Origin: Bacillus sp. BGMRC 2118
Lineage (GTDB): Bacteria > Bacillota > Bacilli > Bacillales > SA4
Assembly (NCBI GenBank): GCA_008364785.1
Contig: VTTJ01000011.1
Span: 114,786-178,785, forward strand
Length of the DNA stretch: 64,000 bases
Direction of reading: 5' to 3'
A program made the translations under genes and the position numbers. Under the pieces are notes generated by a model. That model saw only the letters and a list, made by a program, of their open reading frames with translations. It was not told the DNA's origin and ran no database searches. This document shows, piece after piece, positions 49,852 through 58,766 of the stretch (the first letter of the stretch is position 1; every line of letters starts with the position of its first letter).

Positions 49852-51099
49852 ATGGAAGTTTATGTTGCAAAACAGCCAATATTTAACGAAAAGGAAGAAG
49901 TTATTGCTTACGAATTATTACATCGAAGTGGCAAGGAGAATGGATACTCTCATATAGATGGAGATAAAGCTACTTCTGAAGTCATTGTTAATAGTTTTTT
50001 AAATATTGGATTGGGTGAACTGTCAAAGGGAAAACCGTGTTTTATTAATTTTACAGAAAATCTTCTGAAATTGAAGCTTCCTACATACTTTACCCCTCTG
50101 TCAATTGTAGTAGAGATTTTAGAAAACGTAAAAGCCACTCCTGAGGTTATTTCATTATGTAAAGAGCTGAAGTCATTTGGCTATACGATTGCTTTGGATG
50201 ATTTCTTCCTGTTACATGGTGATGAGCAAGTATTAGCATTACTTGAATATGTAGATATTATTAAAATAGACTTTAGATCAACCACAAGAGAAGCGAGAAA
50301 TCAGCTTATGGACTACTTAAAGCCTTTTAATCTAAAATTCCTCGCAGAAAAGGTAGAAACTAGAGAAGAATATGAACAGGCAACGATGGATGGTTATAGT
50401 TACTTCCAAGGATATTTCTTCAGTAAACCAGTCATCTTACAAAGTCATGATATACCATCTTATTACTATTCTTATTTACTAGTTCTCGAAGAGTTAGACA
50501 TGCCTGTACCGGATATTGACCATATTACCCAAGTTATCGAAAAAGATTTATCGATCTCTTATAAATTATTGAAATTAATTAATTCCCCCACAATACGTCC
50601 AAAATACGAAGTGAGTTCCATTAAGCAAGCTGTTGTCCTATTAGGCTTAATTGAAATTAAAAAGTGGATTTATGTATTGTCTATTAAAGGAGTAGGAGAT
50701 AGTGATGAATCCTCTAGGGAAATCATTCACTTGAGCCTAACGAGAGCAAAGCTAGGTGAGCTTCTCGGCTCATACATGGGTATAAAACCGATGGAAAGCT
50801 CTAAATATTTCTTACTTGGTATGTTCTCACTCATTGATACCATTCTTCGCGTACCGATCGATAAAGTATTAGCAGAGCTTCCTCTATCCTACGATATCAA
50901 GAATGCCTTAAGAGGAGAAGAGGATGACTTAGGTTATGTACTAGAATTGATTAAAGCATTGGAAAGAATGCAGCTATCCAATAAATTATTTAAAACACTT
51001 ACTCCTAACTTAAGTGAATCAGATTTATTTGAAATATATTCAAAAGCAAATATTTGGGCAGATAAGCTTATGCGTGAGGTTGAGAATATTGATGGATAA
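49852..51099 (+). CDS. yuxH: EAL-HDOD cyclic-di-GMP phosphodiesterase YuxH (PdeH)
   Basis: Residues about 1-200 are an EAL domain with AYELLHRSG, CFINFTENLL, VVEILENV, ALDDF, IIKIDF, AEKVET and YFQGYFFSKP; the metal-binding Glu, Asn, Asp-Asp, Lys and Gln are all there, so hydrolysis of c-di-GMP is likely. Residues about 205-410 are an HDOD domain (DLSISYKLLKLINSP, SSIKQAVVLLGLIEIKKWI). This is the architecture of B. subtilis PdeH, the main c-di-GMP phosphodiesterase there. AAGGTGGGGAG precedes the ATG. Confidence 0.92.
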   Translation: MEVYVAKQPIFNEKEEVIAYELLHRSGKENGYSHIDGDKATSEVIVNSFLNIGLGELSKGKPCFINFTENLLKLKLPTYFTPLSIVVEILENVKATPEVISLCKELKSFGYTIALDDFFLLHGDEQVLALLEYVDIIKIDFRSTTREARNQLMDYLKPFNLKFLAEKVETREEYEQATMDGYSYFQGYFFSKPVILQSHDIPSYYYSYLLVLEELDMPVPDIDHITQVIEKDLSISYKLLKLINSPTIRPKYEVSSIKQAVVLLGLIEIKKWIYVLSIKGVGDSDESSREIIHLSLTRAKLGELLGSYMGIKPMESSKYFLLGMFSLIDTILRVPIDKVLAELPLSYDIKNALRGEEDDLGYVLELIKALERMQLSNKLFKTLTPNLSESDLFEIYSKANIWADKLMREVENIDG

Positions 51100-51100
51100 A

Positions 51101-51130
51101 CAATACCTGGTCATTGACTAGGTATTTTTC
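51101..51130 (+). terminator. yuxH terminator
   Basis: AATACCTGGTC and GACTAGGTATT pair around ATT, followed by TTTC. Confidence 0.88.
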
Positions 51131-51286
51131 TTGTGTGTAGGATTTTCTGCATGAATAGTAGGATTTCAAATCATTCGATTACCAAATGAAGGTTTTGGAG
51201 GATCTACTTGTAATAAGATGAATATTCACCTTGTATTGGATGTTTAAACATGATCTTATTCAATGAATAGATCATTGTTTACGAAA
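51131..51286. other. Spacer between yuxH and MITE copy 6
   Basis: No gene or strong structure is visible in this 156-bp stretch. Confidence 0.4.
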
Positions 51287-51469
51287 GGCTGTTCTCGGAT
51301 AGATTGTTGCCTTCTAGTAAAAATCCCAAGCCGGATTTTTACCCTAGTATTTAGATACTTCTATACATAAAGAGAGTAACTCTTTCAAATACAACCGCTT
51401 TTTGCTTCTAACACTGGTTATACACACAGGATAAATGTACGAGAAGTAACAAAGATTTAGAAAAGAGCC
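51287..51469 (-). mobile_element. GGCT MITE-like element, copy 6 (reverse, full length)
   Basis: On the minus strand it runs from GGCTCTTTTCTAAATCTTTG to CGAGAACAGCC with the usual internal arms, including GTAAAAATCC/GGATTTTTAC. The flanks TTACGAAA and TTATGAAA match at 7 of 8 positions. 183 bp, the same length as copy 1. Confidence 0.82.
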
Positions 51470-51556
51470 TTATGAAAAGATCATATGCAAATGATAGCTA
51501 TAAATATCGACTCCTCAAATATAATGGTTATATACGTTCTTAATGGGAGGATGAAC

Positions 51557-52987
51557 ATGACAACAACCAGAGAAAGACTATTTATTAATGGTGACTGGAT
51601 TGAAACAACTGACTATAGCAAGTTATATTCTCCGTATAACGGTGAAGTGTTAGCAGAAATACCATTAGCGACAATAGATCATATAAATCAAGCGGTTCAA
51701 GCAGCAGATGAATCAAGACAATTACTAAGAAAAATGCCAGCATATGAACGATCACAAATTCTTGAGAAGATGGTTAAACTGTTTGAGGAACGTTTTGAAA
51801 CAGCAGCAATGATTATTGCGAAAGAGGCAGCCAAACCAATTTCCACTGCTCGTGCAGAAGTAGCACGAACGATTCAAACATACAAATTTGCAGCAGAGGA
51901 AGCGAAAAGAATTCATGGTGAAACAATCCCATTAGATGGTGCTCCAGGTGGAGAAAACAGGATTGCGTATACCGTCCGTGAACCGTTAGGCGTTATTGCA
52001 GCGATCACACCATTTAACTTTCCGATGAACTTAGTTGCTCATAAGGTTGGGCCGGCAATTGCTGCAGGAAACACGGTTGTGTTAAAGCCTGCATCACAAA
52101 CACCACTTTCAGCTTTTTTTCTGGCAAAGATTGCGGAAGAAGCGGGTTTACCGAAGGGAGCATTAAATGTCGTAACAGGTAAAGGGAGCATTGTCGGTGA
52201 TGCGCTTGTTAAACACCCTTTAGTCAAAATGGTGACATTTACAGGAAGTCCAGCAGTAGGTATCTCCCTTCGTAATAAAGCAGGTCTAAAACGTGTAACA
52301 CTTGAGCTTGGGTCAAATTCTGCTGTCATTATTGATGAAGGAGTTTCACTTCAGAAAATTATACCAAGATGTGTCACGGGGGCTTTTTCTTATCAAGGCC
52401 AAGTATGTATTTCATTGCAAAGAATCTATGTTCATGAAAACATATATGACGAGTTTGTAGCTCGATTTGTGGAAAAAACGAAAACCCTAAAGCTGGGGGA
52501 TCCACTTGTTGAATCAGTGGATATATCTGCATTGATTACACAAAACGACGGCACAAGAGCGCTTCAGTGGATTGATGAAGCTGTCCTCCAAGGAGCTAGA
52601 GTTGCTACTGGTGGTAAAGTAACGGATAGTATTCTGCATCCTACGATTCTATTAGATGTTCCTGTTCATTCAAAGGTATCTTGTCAGGAAGTATTCGCAC
52701 CTATAGTGCTAATAAATAAGATTAAAAACATTGATGAGGCAATTGAATATGTAAACGACTCTGAATTTGGACTTCAAGCAGGAATTTATACAGATAATAT
52801 TCATGTTGCTTTGGATGCTGCAGAAAAACTTCAAGTTGGCGGCGTATTGATTAATGATATTCCAACATTCAGAGTGGATCATATGCCATATGGTGGTGTA
52901 AAGAACAGCGGTACAGGGCGTGAAGGAATACAATATGCAATAGAAGAGATGACCGAAATGAAGCTTGTGATTATAAATCGAAATTAA
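51557..52987 (+). CDS. NAD(P)-dependent aldehyde dehydrogenase
   Basis: The 476-residue ALDH-superfamily enzyme has the Rossmann segment ITPFNFPMNLVAHKVGPAIAAGN, TFTGSPAVG, the catalytic Glu in LELGSNSAV and the nucleophilic Cys in GQVCIS, plus QEVFAPIV and GGVKNSGTGREG. It oxidises an aldehyde to acid; it is closest in style to succinate-semialdehyde/glyceraldehyde-type enzymes (substrate uncertain). GGGAGGATGAAC precedes the ATG of MTTTRERL; in-frame codons further upstream lack an RBS. Confidence 0.9.
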   Translation: MTTTRERLFINGDWIETTDYSKLYSPYNGEVLAEIPLATIDHINQAVQAADESRQLLRKMPAYERSQILEKMVKLFEERFETAAMIIAKEAAKPISTARAEVARTIQTYKFAAEEAKRIHGETIPLDGAPGGENRIAYTVREPLGVIAAITPFNFPMNLVAHKVGPAIAAGNTVVLKPASQTPLSAFFLAKIAEEAGLPKGALNVVTGKGSIVGDALVKHPLVKMVTFTGSPAVGISLRNKAGLKRVTLELGSNSAVIIDEGVSLQKIIPRCVTGAFSYQGQVCISLQRIYVHENIYDEFVARFVEKTKTLKLGDPLVESVDISALITQNDGTRALQWIDEAVLQGARVATGGKVTDSILHPTILLDVPVHSKVSCQEVFAPIVLINKIKNIDEAIEYVNDSEFGLQAGIYTDNIHVALDAAEKLQVGGVLINDIPTFRVDHMPYGGVKNSGTGREGIQYAIEEMTEMKLVIINRN

Positions 52988-53018
52988 AAAAGGAGGGAAC
53001 TTTCCTCCTTTTTTTTGT
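52984..53018 (+). terminator. Aldehyde dehydrogenase terminator
   Basis: AAAAAAGGAGG and CCTCCTTTTTT pair around GAACTTT. Confidence 0.9.
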
Positions 53019-53053
53019 ATGATGAAATAAAGTATAAGTAAAGGAAGAACAAG

Positions 53054-53935
53054 ATGAATCAGTTAAAACTTGTGAAGAACAATAGGGAAATAGAGAAGGT
53101 AAGAAAAAGCTTTAATGAGTTAGCACAAAAAACATTTGGTATAAACTTTGAGTCTTGGTATGAAAAGGGGTATTGGACAGAAAAGTATATACCGTTTTGC
53201 TATGTGGACCAAGATGAAGTTGTTGCCAATGTGTCTGTAAATGTCATAGATCTCATTGTGCTAGGTGAGAAGAAAAGAGCTATACAAATTGGCACTGTTA
53301 TGACAAATACAGCTTATCGAAATCAGGGATTATCGAGAAAATTGATGGAAGGAATTCTAAATAGTTATGAAGGACACTATGACATCATGTATTTATTTGC
53401 GAATGAATCGGTCCTTGAATTTTATCCGAAGTTTGGGTTTGTACCAATTGATGAATATTTGTATTATATGGACTTTGATGGCCAAAAAGAAAAACAATCA
53501 CTATTCAAAAAGTTAGATGGAACCAATCAAGACGACTTAAATTTTATTTATCACTATGCATCAAAACGACTACCCGTATCGTCTACATTTGCTGCAATGA
53601 ATACAGAGGAACTGCTCATGTTCTATTGTATTAATGTGTTTCCACATAATATATATTATAGTGAATTACTAAACGTCATTGTGATTGGTCAGCATGAAAA
53701 TTCAGAGTTACACCTCTTTGATGTGATCAGTCATCAAAAAGTAAACATTGAGAAAATAATACAAGAGTTATCAACACTAGAAACAAAGAAAGTGGTATTT
53801 CACTATACTCCTGAATATGACAATATCACATTAAAAAAATTGTTACATAAAGGCAGTGAGCAATTATTTGTGAAACGAAAAAGTCATACCATGCTACCCA
53901 GTTATATTAAACATCCACTCACTTCACAAGCATAG
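53054..53935 (+). CDS. GNAT N-acetyltransferase
   Basis: The 293-residue protein has a GNAT acetyl-CoA site: IGTVMTNTAYRNQGLSRKLM (motif A, RxxG) and ESVLEFYPKFGFVP (motif B). The C-terminal half resembles the extended part of Eis-like or YkwB-type proteins; acceptor unknown. AAGGAAGAAC precedes the ATG. Single gene between the ALDH and a lipoprotein. Confidence 0.85.
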   Translation: MNQLKLVKNNREIEKVRKSFNELAQKTFGINFESWYEKGYWTEKYIPFCYVDQDEVVANVSVNVIDLIVLGEKKRAIQIGTVMTNTAYRNQGLSRKLMEGILNSYEGHYDIMYLFANESVLEFYPKFGFVPIDEYLYYMDFDGQKEKQSLFKKLDGTNQDDLNFIYHYASKRLPVSSTFAAMNTEELLMFYCINVFPHNIYYSELLNVIVIGQHENSELHLFDVISHQKVNIEKIIQELSTLETKKVVFHYTPEYDNITLKKLLHKGSEQLFVKRKSHTMLPSYIKHPLTSQA

Positions 53936-54053
53936 GATCAAATTTCATATTTAAAATGGATTAATTCGATAAAAAATTTCCCGTTTAATATGTAACATTT
54001 TGGTAAAACTCTCGTCACATTAGTGTAATCAAAAAAAACATGAGGTGACTGAG

Positions 54054-54884
54054 ATGAACACATTTAAAATGTTAGCAGTACTAGTATTGGCTGGAAGTTT
54101 AGCGGCATGTGGAACAGCAGCTGCAGATGATACAAATAATGAGGATAAAGTAGACGTTGTTAACGGTTCTGAAGGGGAATCAGCTTCTACTGAAGTAGAC
54201 GGAAAAGCAGTAGTAGTGAAAGAGGAAGCAGCATATGTTGGCCGTGTGGACTCAAATTCGATTGAAGTGAATACTGAAACAGAAACTCTCGTATTACAAG
54301 TTGGAAAGGTAACAGATATTGATTGGAACAGTATTGAAAAAAATGCTCCTGTCACAATCGAGTATTATAAAAATAGAGAAAATCAAGCAATTTTACAAAG
54401 CATTGATGTGAAAGAGGTAAAGAAAGAACAAGATACTGTGAAGAAAGAAATCATAAAAGAAGAAGCGGCGTATGTCGGTCAAATTGACTCAAATTCAATT
54501 GAAGTAAATACAGAATTCCAAACACTTGCCTTGCAAACTGGTGAAGTGACAAACGTTAACTGGAACAATATAAAGAAAAATGCAGCAGTCATAGTTGAGT
54601 ATTATAAAAATGAACACAATCAGCACATATTAACAAAAATCACAGTAAAAGACGTACCAAAATCCGAAACAAAGAATAATACAATTCGTGAAACGGCAGC
54701 ATATGTTGGCCAAATTGATGCGAATTCAATCGAAGTGAATACAGAAATGAAAAAACTGACGTTACGTACTGAGCAAGTAAAGGATGTAAAATGGAATTCA
54801 ATCGAGAAAAATGCGCGCGTGATTGTAGAGTACTACAAAAATGATCAAGGTCAATATGTGTTAACAAAAATAGAAGTGAAATAA
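54054..54884 (+). CDS. Lipoprotein made of three tandem beta-type repeats
   Basis: A signal peptide with lipobox LAAC is followed by an acidic linker and three repeats of about 65-70 residues, each reading roughly EEAAYVG..D.NSIEVNTE...L.L....V....WN.I.KNA.V..EYYKN...Q.IL..I.VK. The repeats start near residues 57, 138 and 214. They look like small OB- or SH3-like beta modules. GAGGTGACTGAG precedes the ATG. Exposed on the cell surface; function unknown. A terminator follows. Confidence 0.82.
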   Translation: MNTFKMLAVLVLAGSLAACGTAAADDTNNEDKVDVVNGSEGESASTEVDGKAVVVKEEAAYVGRVDSNSIEVNTETETLVLQVGKVTDIDWNSIEKNAPVTIEYYKNRENQAILQSIDVKEVKKEQDTVKKEIIKEEAAYVGQIDSNSIEVNTEFQTLALQTGEVTNVNWNNIKKNAAVIVEYYKNEHNQHILTKITVKDVPKSETKNNTIRETAAYVGQIDANSIEVNTEMKKLTLRTEQVKDVKWNSIEKNARVIVEYYKNDQGQYVLTKIEVK

Positions 54885-54887
54885 GGA

Positions 54888-54920
54888 AGCAGCCACTTTC
54901 AGAGGAAAGTGGCTGTTTTT
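54888..54920 (+). terminator. Terminator of the repeat lipoprotein
   Basis: CAGCCACTTTC and GAAAGTGGCTG pair around AGAG, followed by T6. Confidence 0.92.
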
Positions 54921-54991
54921 TAGTTAGTAAAATAATAAAGAGGGCAAAACGAATATCCAACGAATTGCAACTAATTGACTCTTTGACTTTG

Positions 54992-55118
54992 AATTAGTAT
55001 GTAGATACTTCTATACATAAAGGAATCTGTTCTTTTCTAATCCAACATCAAGTTGCTTCTAAAACTGGTATACACCCAGCAAAATTGTCTAAAAGCAACA
55101 AAGTTTTAGAAAAGAGCT
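54992..55118 (-). mobile_element. GGCT MITE-like element, copy 7 (reverse, truncated)
   Basis: On the minus strand it starts GCTCTTTTCTAAAACTTTG, keeps ACCAGTTTTAGAAGC, GATTAGAAAAGAACAG and AGTATCTACATACT, then breaks off; the last third, including the right terminus, is missing. It ends about 6 bp before the TetR operator. Confidence 0.78.
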
Positions 55119-55124
55119 TATTTA

Positions 55125-55144
55125 TAAACTGACTAGATAGTTTA
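55125..55144. promoter_or_regulatory. TetR operator site 1 (autoregulatory)
   Basis: TAAACTGACTAGATAGTTTA is a near-perfect palindrome lying 60 bp before the tetR start codon. It differs from the ideal AAACTGACTAGTCAGTTT at two positions. Confidence 0.75.
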
Positions 55145-55203
55145 TTAAGTAAATGTTATAGTGTAAATTAATGAGAATGTAACATCGAATAGGAGGGATT
55201 AAT

Positions 55204-55815
55204 ATGCCGCCGGTAGTTTCTGATGAGTATCGAGCAAGAAAACGAAGTGAAATTATTGAACATGCATTAGCTTGTTTTGCTGAAAAAGGATTCCAGGCCG
55301 CCACAATTGATGATATTGTCAAGCATTCAAAAATTAGCAAAGGCTCAATTTATACGTATTTCAAAAGTAAAGAAGAAATCTATATCGCCTTAATGAACGA
55401 AAAAACAGTATCAAGTACAGAAAGGTTACTAGAAGAATTAACTCAGTACGATACTGCGATAGAGAAGATCTCCTTTATTTTTGATGTATACAAAATGCAG
55501 GCAGGTCGTGGAACATGGATGGACACAGTAAAAGTTCATACAGAGTTTTATCTTCATGCTTCTAGAGATTCCGAATTAAGACAACTGTTAATTGACCGAG
55601 CAGCAACCTATTACAATAGTGTAATTATCGATATTATTGAAGAAGGCAAGAAGACAGGCGAAGTTACAACAACATCAAATCCAGATGTATTGGCTAGATT
55701 ATTCTGGAGTATTATAAACGGAGTCGGTTTCCAATACTCGGCACTAGAAGAAAACTATCCATATGAAGAAGTCATAGAAGAAGCAAAAGAAATGTTTATT
55801 GCTTCTTTAAAGTGA
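55204..55815 (+). CDS. TetR-family transcriptional regulator
   Basis: The 203-residue protein has a TetR DNA-binding domain at residues about 10-57: RSEIIEHALACFAEKGFQAATIDDIVKHSKISKGSIYTYFKSKEEIY, followed by a helical ligand-binding domain with no sequence clue to the ligand. TAGGAGGG precedes the ATG. An inverted repeat ahead of the gene recurs before nearby operons, so this protein is the likely repressor of the hydrolase island downstream. Confidence 0.92.
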   Translation: MPPVVSDEYRARKRSEIIEHALACFAEKGFQAATIDDIVKHSKISKGSIYTYFKSKEEIYIALMNEKTVSSTERLLEELTQYDTAIEKISFIFDVYKMQAGRGTWMDTVKVHTEFYLHASRDSELRQLLIDRAATYYNSVIIDIIEEGKKTGEVTTTSNPDVLARLFWSIINGVGFQYSALEENYPYEEVIEEAKEMFIASLK

Positions 55816-55840
55816 GAGAGCCTAGAGGCTTTCTTTTTTT
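55816..55840 (+). terminator. tetR terminator
   Basis: GAGAGCC and GGCTTTC pair (one G-U) and are followed by T7. Confidence 0.75.
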
Positions 55841-55884
55841 TAGGATGGCTGTGTTAAAGTAGAGTGTTTATATTTAGCAGGGCT

Positions 55885-55954
55885 GATTGAAGTGAAAGGA
55901 CGCGATACTTCTGCGGGAGAAGCGCCGAGGAGGCTCTCGAACTCGCTCCGGAAG
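55885..55954 (+). repeat. GC-rich structured repeat, copy C (shortened)
   Basis: GAAGTGAAAGGACGCGATACT is followed by TCTGCGGGAGAAGCGCCGAGGAGGCTC and ACTCGCTCCGGAAG in shortened form. It shares the GCCGAGGAGGCTC core and the ends with copies A and B but lacks the middle. Confidence 0.55.
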
Positions 55955-56081
55955 ATTTAGTAACTTTAAAAATAAACTGTAAGGTGTTTACTTAAGTATA
56001 TTTCATTTCCTATAGCAGATACTCCTACTTAGCAAAGGTCTCCATTTACATACAAAGGTATCAGACTTTTCAAATAAAAAA

Positions 56082-56110
56082 TTGACAATACATGGGATTT
56101 CATTTACATT
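56082..56110 (+). promoter_or_regulatory. Promoter of the hydrolase operon
   Basis: TTGACA and TACATT are separated by 17 bp. The TetR operator begins at the next base. Confidence 0.65.
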
Positions 56111-56130
56111 TAAACTGTGTAGTCGGTTTT
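56111..56130. promoter_or_regulatory. TetR operator site 2
   Basis: TAAACTGTGTAGTCGGTTTT matches the palindrome of site 1 with both AAACTG/CGGTTT arms and lies immediately after the -10 box, covering the expected transcription start. Confidence 0.68.
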
Positions 56131-56156
56131 TTTTAAAAAAAAACAGGGGGTTTAGT

Positions 56157-57146
56157 ATGAATACTTTAATGGATAGATTAGTAGATCAAGAGGAAGCCCT
56201 AGAATTTGTGAAAAATGCAATTACTCTTATAAAAGAGAAGTATATATTTTCTGATGTTGCAGAAGAAATTGGCACCCTACTGCAGGAAAACGTAAACAAG
56301 GGGAAATACAATACTTCTTATACGTATCGAGAATTTAAAAAGATCATTGAAGAAGATATGCAAAGTATTAATGGTGACAAGCACTTACATATTCACATAC
56401 AAGAAATAGAGACAAATGAAGTAGATGAAAAAGAAATGCGACAAGAATATATACGTATGGCCGAAAAGAACAATTACGGTTTTCATAAAATGGAACGTTT
56501 ACCGGGCAATGTTGGGTATGTTGACATTCGAGCATTTTATGATAGCGATATTGCATCTGAAACAGCTGTTCATGTGATGAATTCAATTATACATACGGAT
56601 GCACTAATTGTGGACTTAAGAAATAACGTAGGAGGTTCACTAAATATGGTTGCCGTCATCGCCAGTTATTTCTTCGATGAGCTAACCCATATAGATGGCT
56701 TCTACGATCGTATTGAAGATAAAACGTCACAGGTTTGGACGCTTCCATATGTACCGGGAAAGTTGTATCTGGATAAACCAGTCTATGTTTTAACGAGTAA
56801 AAAAACATTCTCCGCTGGTGAACTGTTTGCTTATGCACTCAAACATCAAGGGAGGATTACAGTCGTTGGTGAGTCAACTGGAGGAGGGGCAAATCCAGGA
56901 ATTTATCACCAACTAACAAAACAACTGAGACTCTTTGTATCAAGTGGCAGATCAATTAATCCAATTACAGGTACGAACTGGGAAGGAACAGGAGTAGAGC
57001 CTGACATTGTAATGGAAGCAGAAGAATCGTTGCCATTTACATATGAAATGGCACTATCTGCTGTAAAAGAGAAATATCTTTCAAAACAAGGGTATGATTT
57101 TTTACTAGAGGAAATAGAAGATGCTATTAAAAATCAATCAAAGTAA
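56157..57146 (+). CDS. S41-family (IRBP/tail-specific-protease-like) peptidase
   Basis: The 329-residue cytosolic protein has an N-terminal helical region (1-90) and an S41 core: GNVGYVDIRAFYD, ALIVDLRNNVGGSL, then the nucleophile region SKKTFSAGELFAYALKHQG with Ser before AGE, and GESTGGGANPG. There is no PDZ domain and no signal peptide. S41 enzymes cleave C-terminal peptide bonds. It is the first gene of a four-gene operon. AGGGGG lies before the ATG. Confidence 0.85.
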   Translation: MNTLMDRLVDQEEALEFVKNAITLIKEKYIFSDVAEEIGTLLQENVNKGKYNTSYTYREFKKIIEEDMQSINGDKHLHIHIQEIETNEVDEKEMRQEYIRMAEKNNYGFHKMERLPGNVGYVDIRAFYDSDIASETAVHVMNSIIHTDALIVDLRNNVGGSLNMVAVIASYFFDELTHIDGFYDRIEDKTSQVWTLPYVPGKLYLDKPVYVLTSKKTFSAGELFAYALKHQGRITVVGESTGGGANPGIYHQLTKQLRLFVSSGRSINPITGTNWEGTGVEPDIVMEAEESLPFTYEMALSAVKEKYLSKQGYDFLLEEIEDAIKNQSK

Positions 57147-57155
57147 GAGGTATAT

Positions 57156-58766
57156 ATGATTAACATAAAAGAACTAGAATTAATGATTAAGGAAAGTATG
57201 GAAAATGCATATGTTCCGGGTCTGGCTATTGCTATTACTAAAGGGAACGAAACTGTATATGAAGCTGGGTTCGGTGTGACGAGTATTGAGGATAATGGAA
57301 TTGCTATCACACCGAATACTCTGTTTTGTATCGGCTCTTTGACAAAGCCATTAACGGGTACTTTATTAATGAGATTAGTAGAAGAAAATTTACTGGAGTT
57401 AGATTTACCTATTGTAAACTATATTCCTTGGTTTCAGCTTGCGAATAAAGAATATAGTCAAAGGGTTACACTTCGAATGTTGTTAAGTCATACAGCAGGA
57501 CTTCCACATATATTTGAGAAATATGGGGATTTAGATTCCGGCGCATTAAAAAGACTTGTTCAAAATTTATCAGAGGAAACCTTCATCTTTGAACCCGGGT
57601 TTACGTGGAGCTACAGTGATTTAGGAATTGATATAGCCGGATACTTGGCAGAGGTTGTAACAGGGAGGTCCTATCAAGAGTTAATGATTGAATATGTATT
57701 CAGTCCACTTGGGATGAGTAGATCAACATTTGAACCTTTAGTTGCTATGACGTACCCGTTAGCATTAGCTCATCAAACAACTGATAATGGGACACTTGAG
57801 GTTATTCATAAATTCGTAGGAAATGCAGCGCAGAATCCATCTAGCTTTGCAATGACGACTGTCCATGATGTGACACGCTTTATGAAGATGATAGCTCAAG
57901 GTGGTAGGAATAAGGACGAGAGATACTTAACATCTCAGACTATTGCAGATATGCATACTGTTATTGGAGATTATTTTACGCTCGAGAAAAGTGGATACGG
58001 TTTAACATTTGAAATTGATCACTATAACAATGTAAAAAAAGTCTGGCATGACGGTTCCATTCAATCATATGCATCCTGGTTATTTATAGCACCGGAACAT
58101 GAACTTGGGGTTGTGATCATGACCAATAAGTCACAGGGTTTATGGGAAGCAGCAGAAGAAATCATTAACTATGTTTTTGACCAAGTGGCATCTAGTAATA
58201 AAAATGAAAAGAGTAAGGTAGTAGAGTATAATGGAAGTCATTTAGATGTAGTGAAAGCTGTCGGAACATACATAGGTTCTTGGCTTGGGGTCGTGAGAAT
58301 AGTTGAAGAAGAAGGAAACCTCGTATTAAATGTTAATGGTGAAAATAAAAAACTAAAGCCTTTTGGTTTTGATCGCTTCTATGGAGAAGAAGTAACAGTA
58401 GGCTTTGTAGAAAAGGATTGTCAGGTAATAACTAGTATGGTGAATGGAATTCCTTGTGAGAAGATAGCAGAGAATCCTCATTATTTGTATCATGTACAAG
58501 ACTATACACCCTATTTAGGAAGCTTTAATGAAGGAAACGATTTGTTACGTTTTTATGTAGAAGATGATCGTTTGATGTGCTTTGATCAATATGATAATAA
58601 ATCTTATGCTTGTACAATTGTCGGACCTACAAGAATTGTAATTCCGAATTGTCTAATAGACTTTATACCAAGTGATTCAAATGAATATAATAGTATTCGA
58701 ATTAATAAAGGAAAGATACTGAATAAAATCAAAAAAACAATCTTGGATAGGAGTTTAAAAATATGA
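57156..58766 (+). CDS. Serine hydrolase of the beta-lactamase/D-aminopeptidase fold
   Basis: The 536-residue protein has a class C beta-lactamase-fold domain (residues about 1-345): SLTK (S61, K64), the Tyr motif WSYSDLG near 152, and the late VWHDGSIQSYASW in the KTG-like position as HDG. Residues about 365-530 form a C-terminal beta-rich extension like those of EstB/Pab87-type D-peptidases. No signal peptide. It could cleave D-amino-acid peptides, esters or lactams. It follows the S41 gene by 9 bp and overlaps the next gene by 4 bp. Confidence 0.87.
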   Translation: MINIKELELMIKESMENAYVPGLAIAITKGNETVYEAGFGVTSIEDNGIAITPNTLFCIGSLTKPLTGTLLMRLVEENLLELDLPIVNYIPWFQLANKEYSQRVTLRMLLSHTAGLPHIFEKYGDLDSGALKRLVQNLSEETFIFEPGFTWSYSDLGIDIAGYLAEVVTGRSYQELMIEYVFSPLGMSRSTFEPLVAMTYPLALAHQTTDNGTLEVIHKFVGNAAQNPSSFAMTTVHDVTRFMKMIAQGGRNKDERYLTSQTIADMHTVIGDYFTLEKSGYGLTFEIDHYNNVKKVWHDGSIQSYASWLFIAPEHELGVVIMTNKSQGLWEAAEEIINYVFDQVASSNKNEKSKVVEYNGSHLDVVKAVGTYIGSWLGVVRIVEEEGNLVLNVNGENKKLKPFGFDRFYGEEVTVGFVEKDCQVITSMVNGIPCEKIAENPHYLYHVQDYTPYLGSFNEGNDLLRFYVEDDRLMCFDQYDNKSYACTIVGPTRIVIPNCLIDFIPSDSNEYNSIRINKGKILNKIKKTILDRSLKI

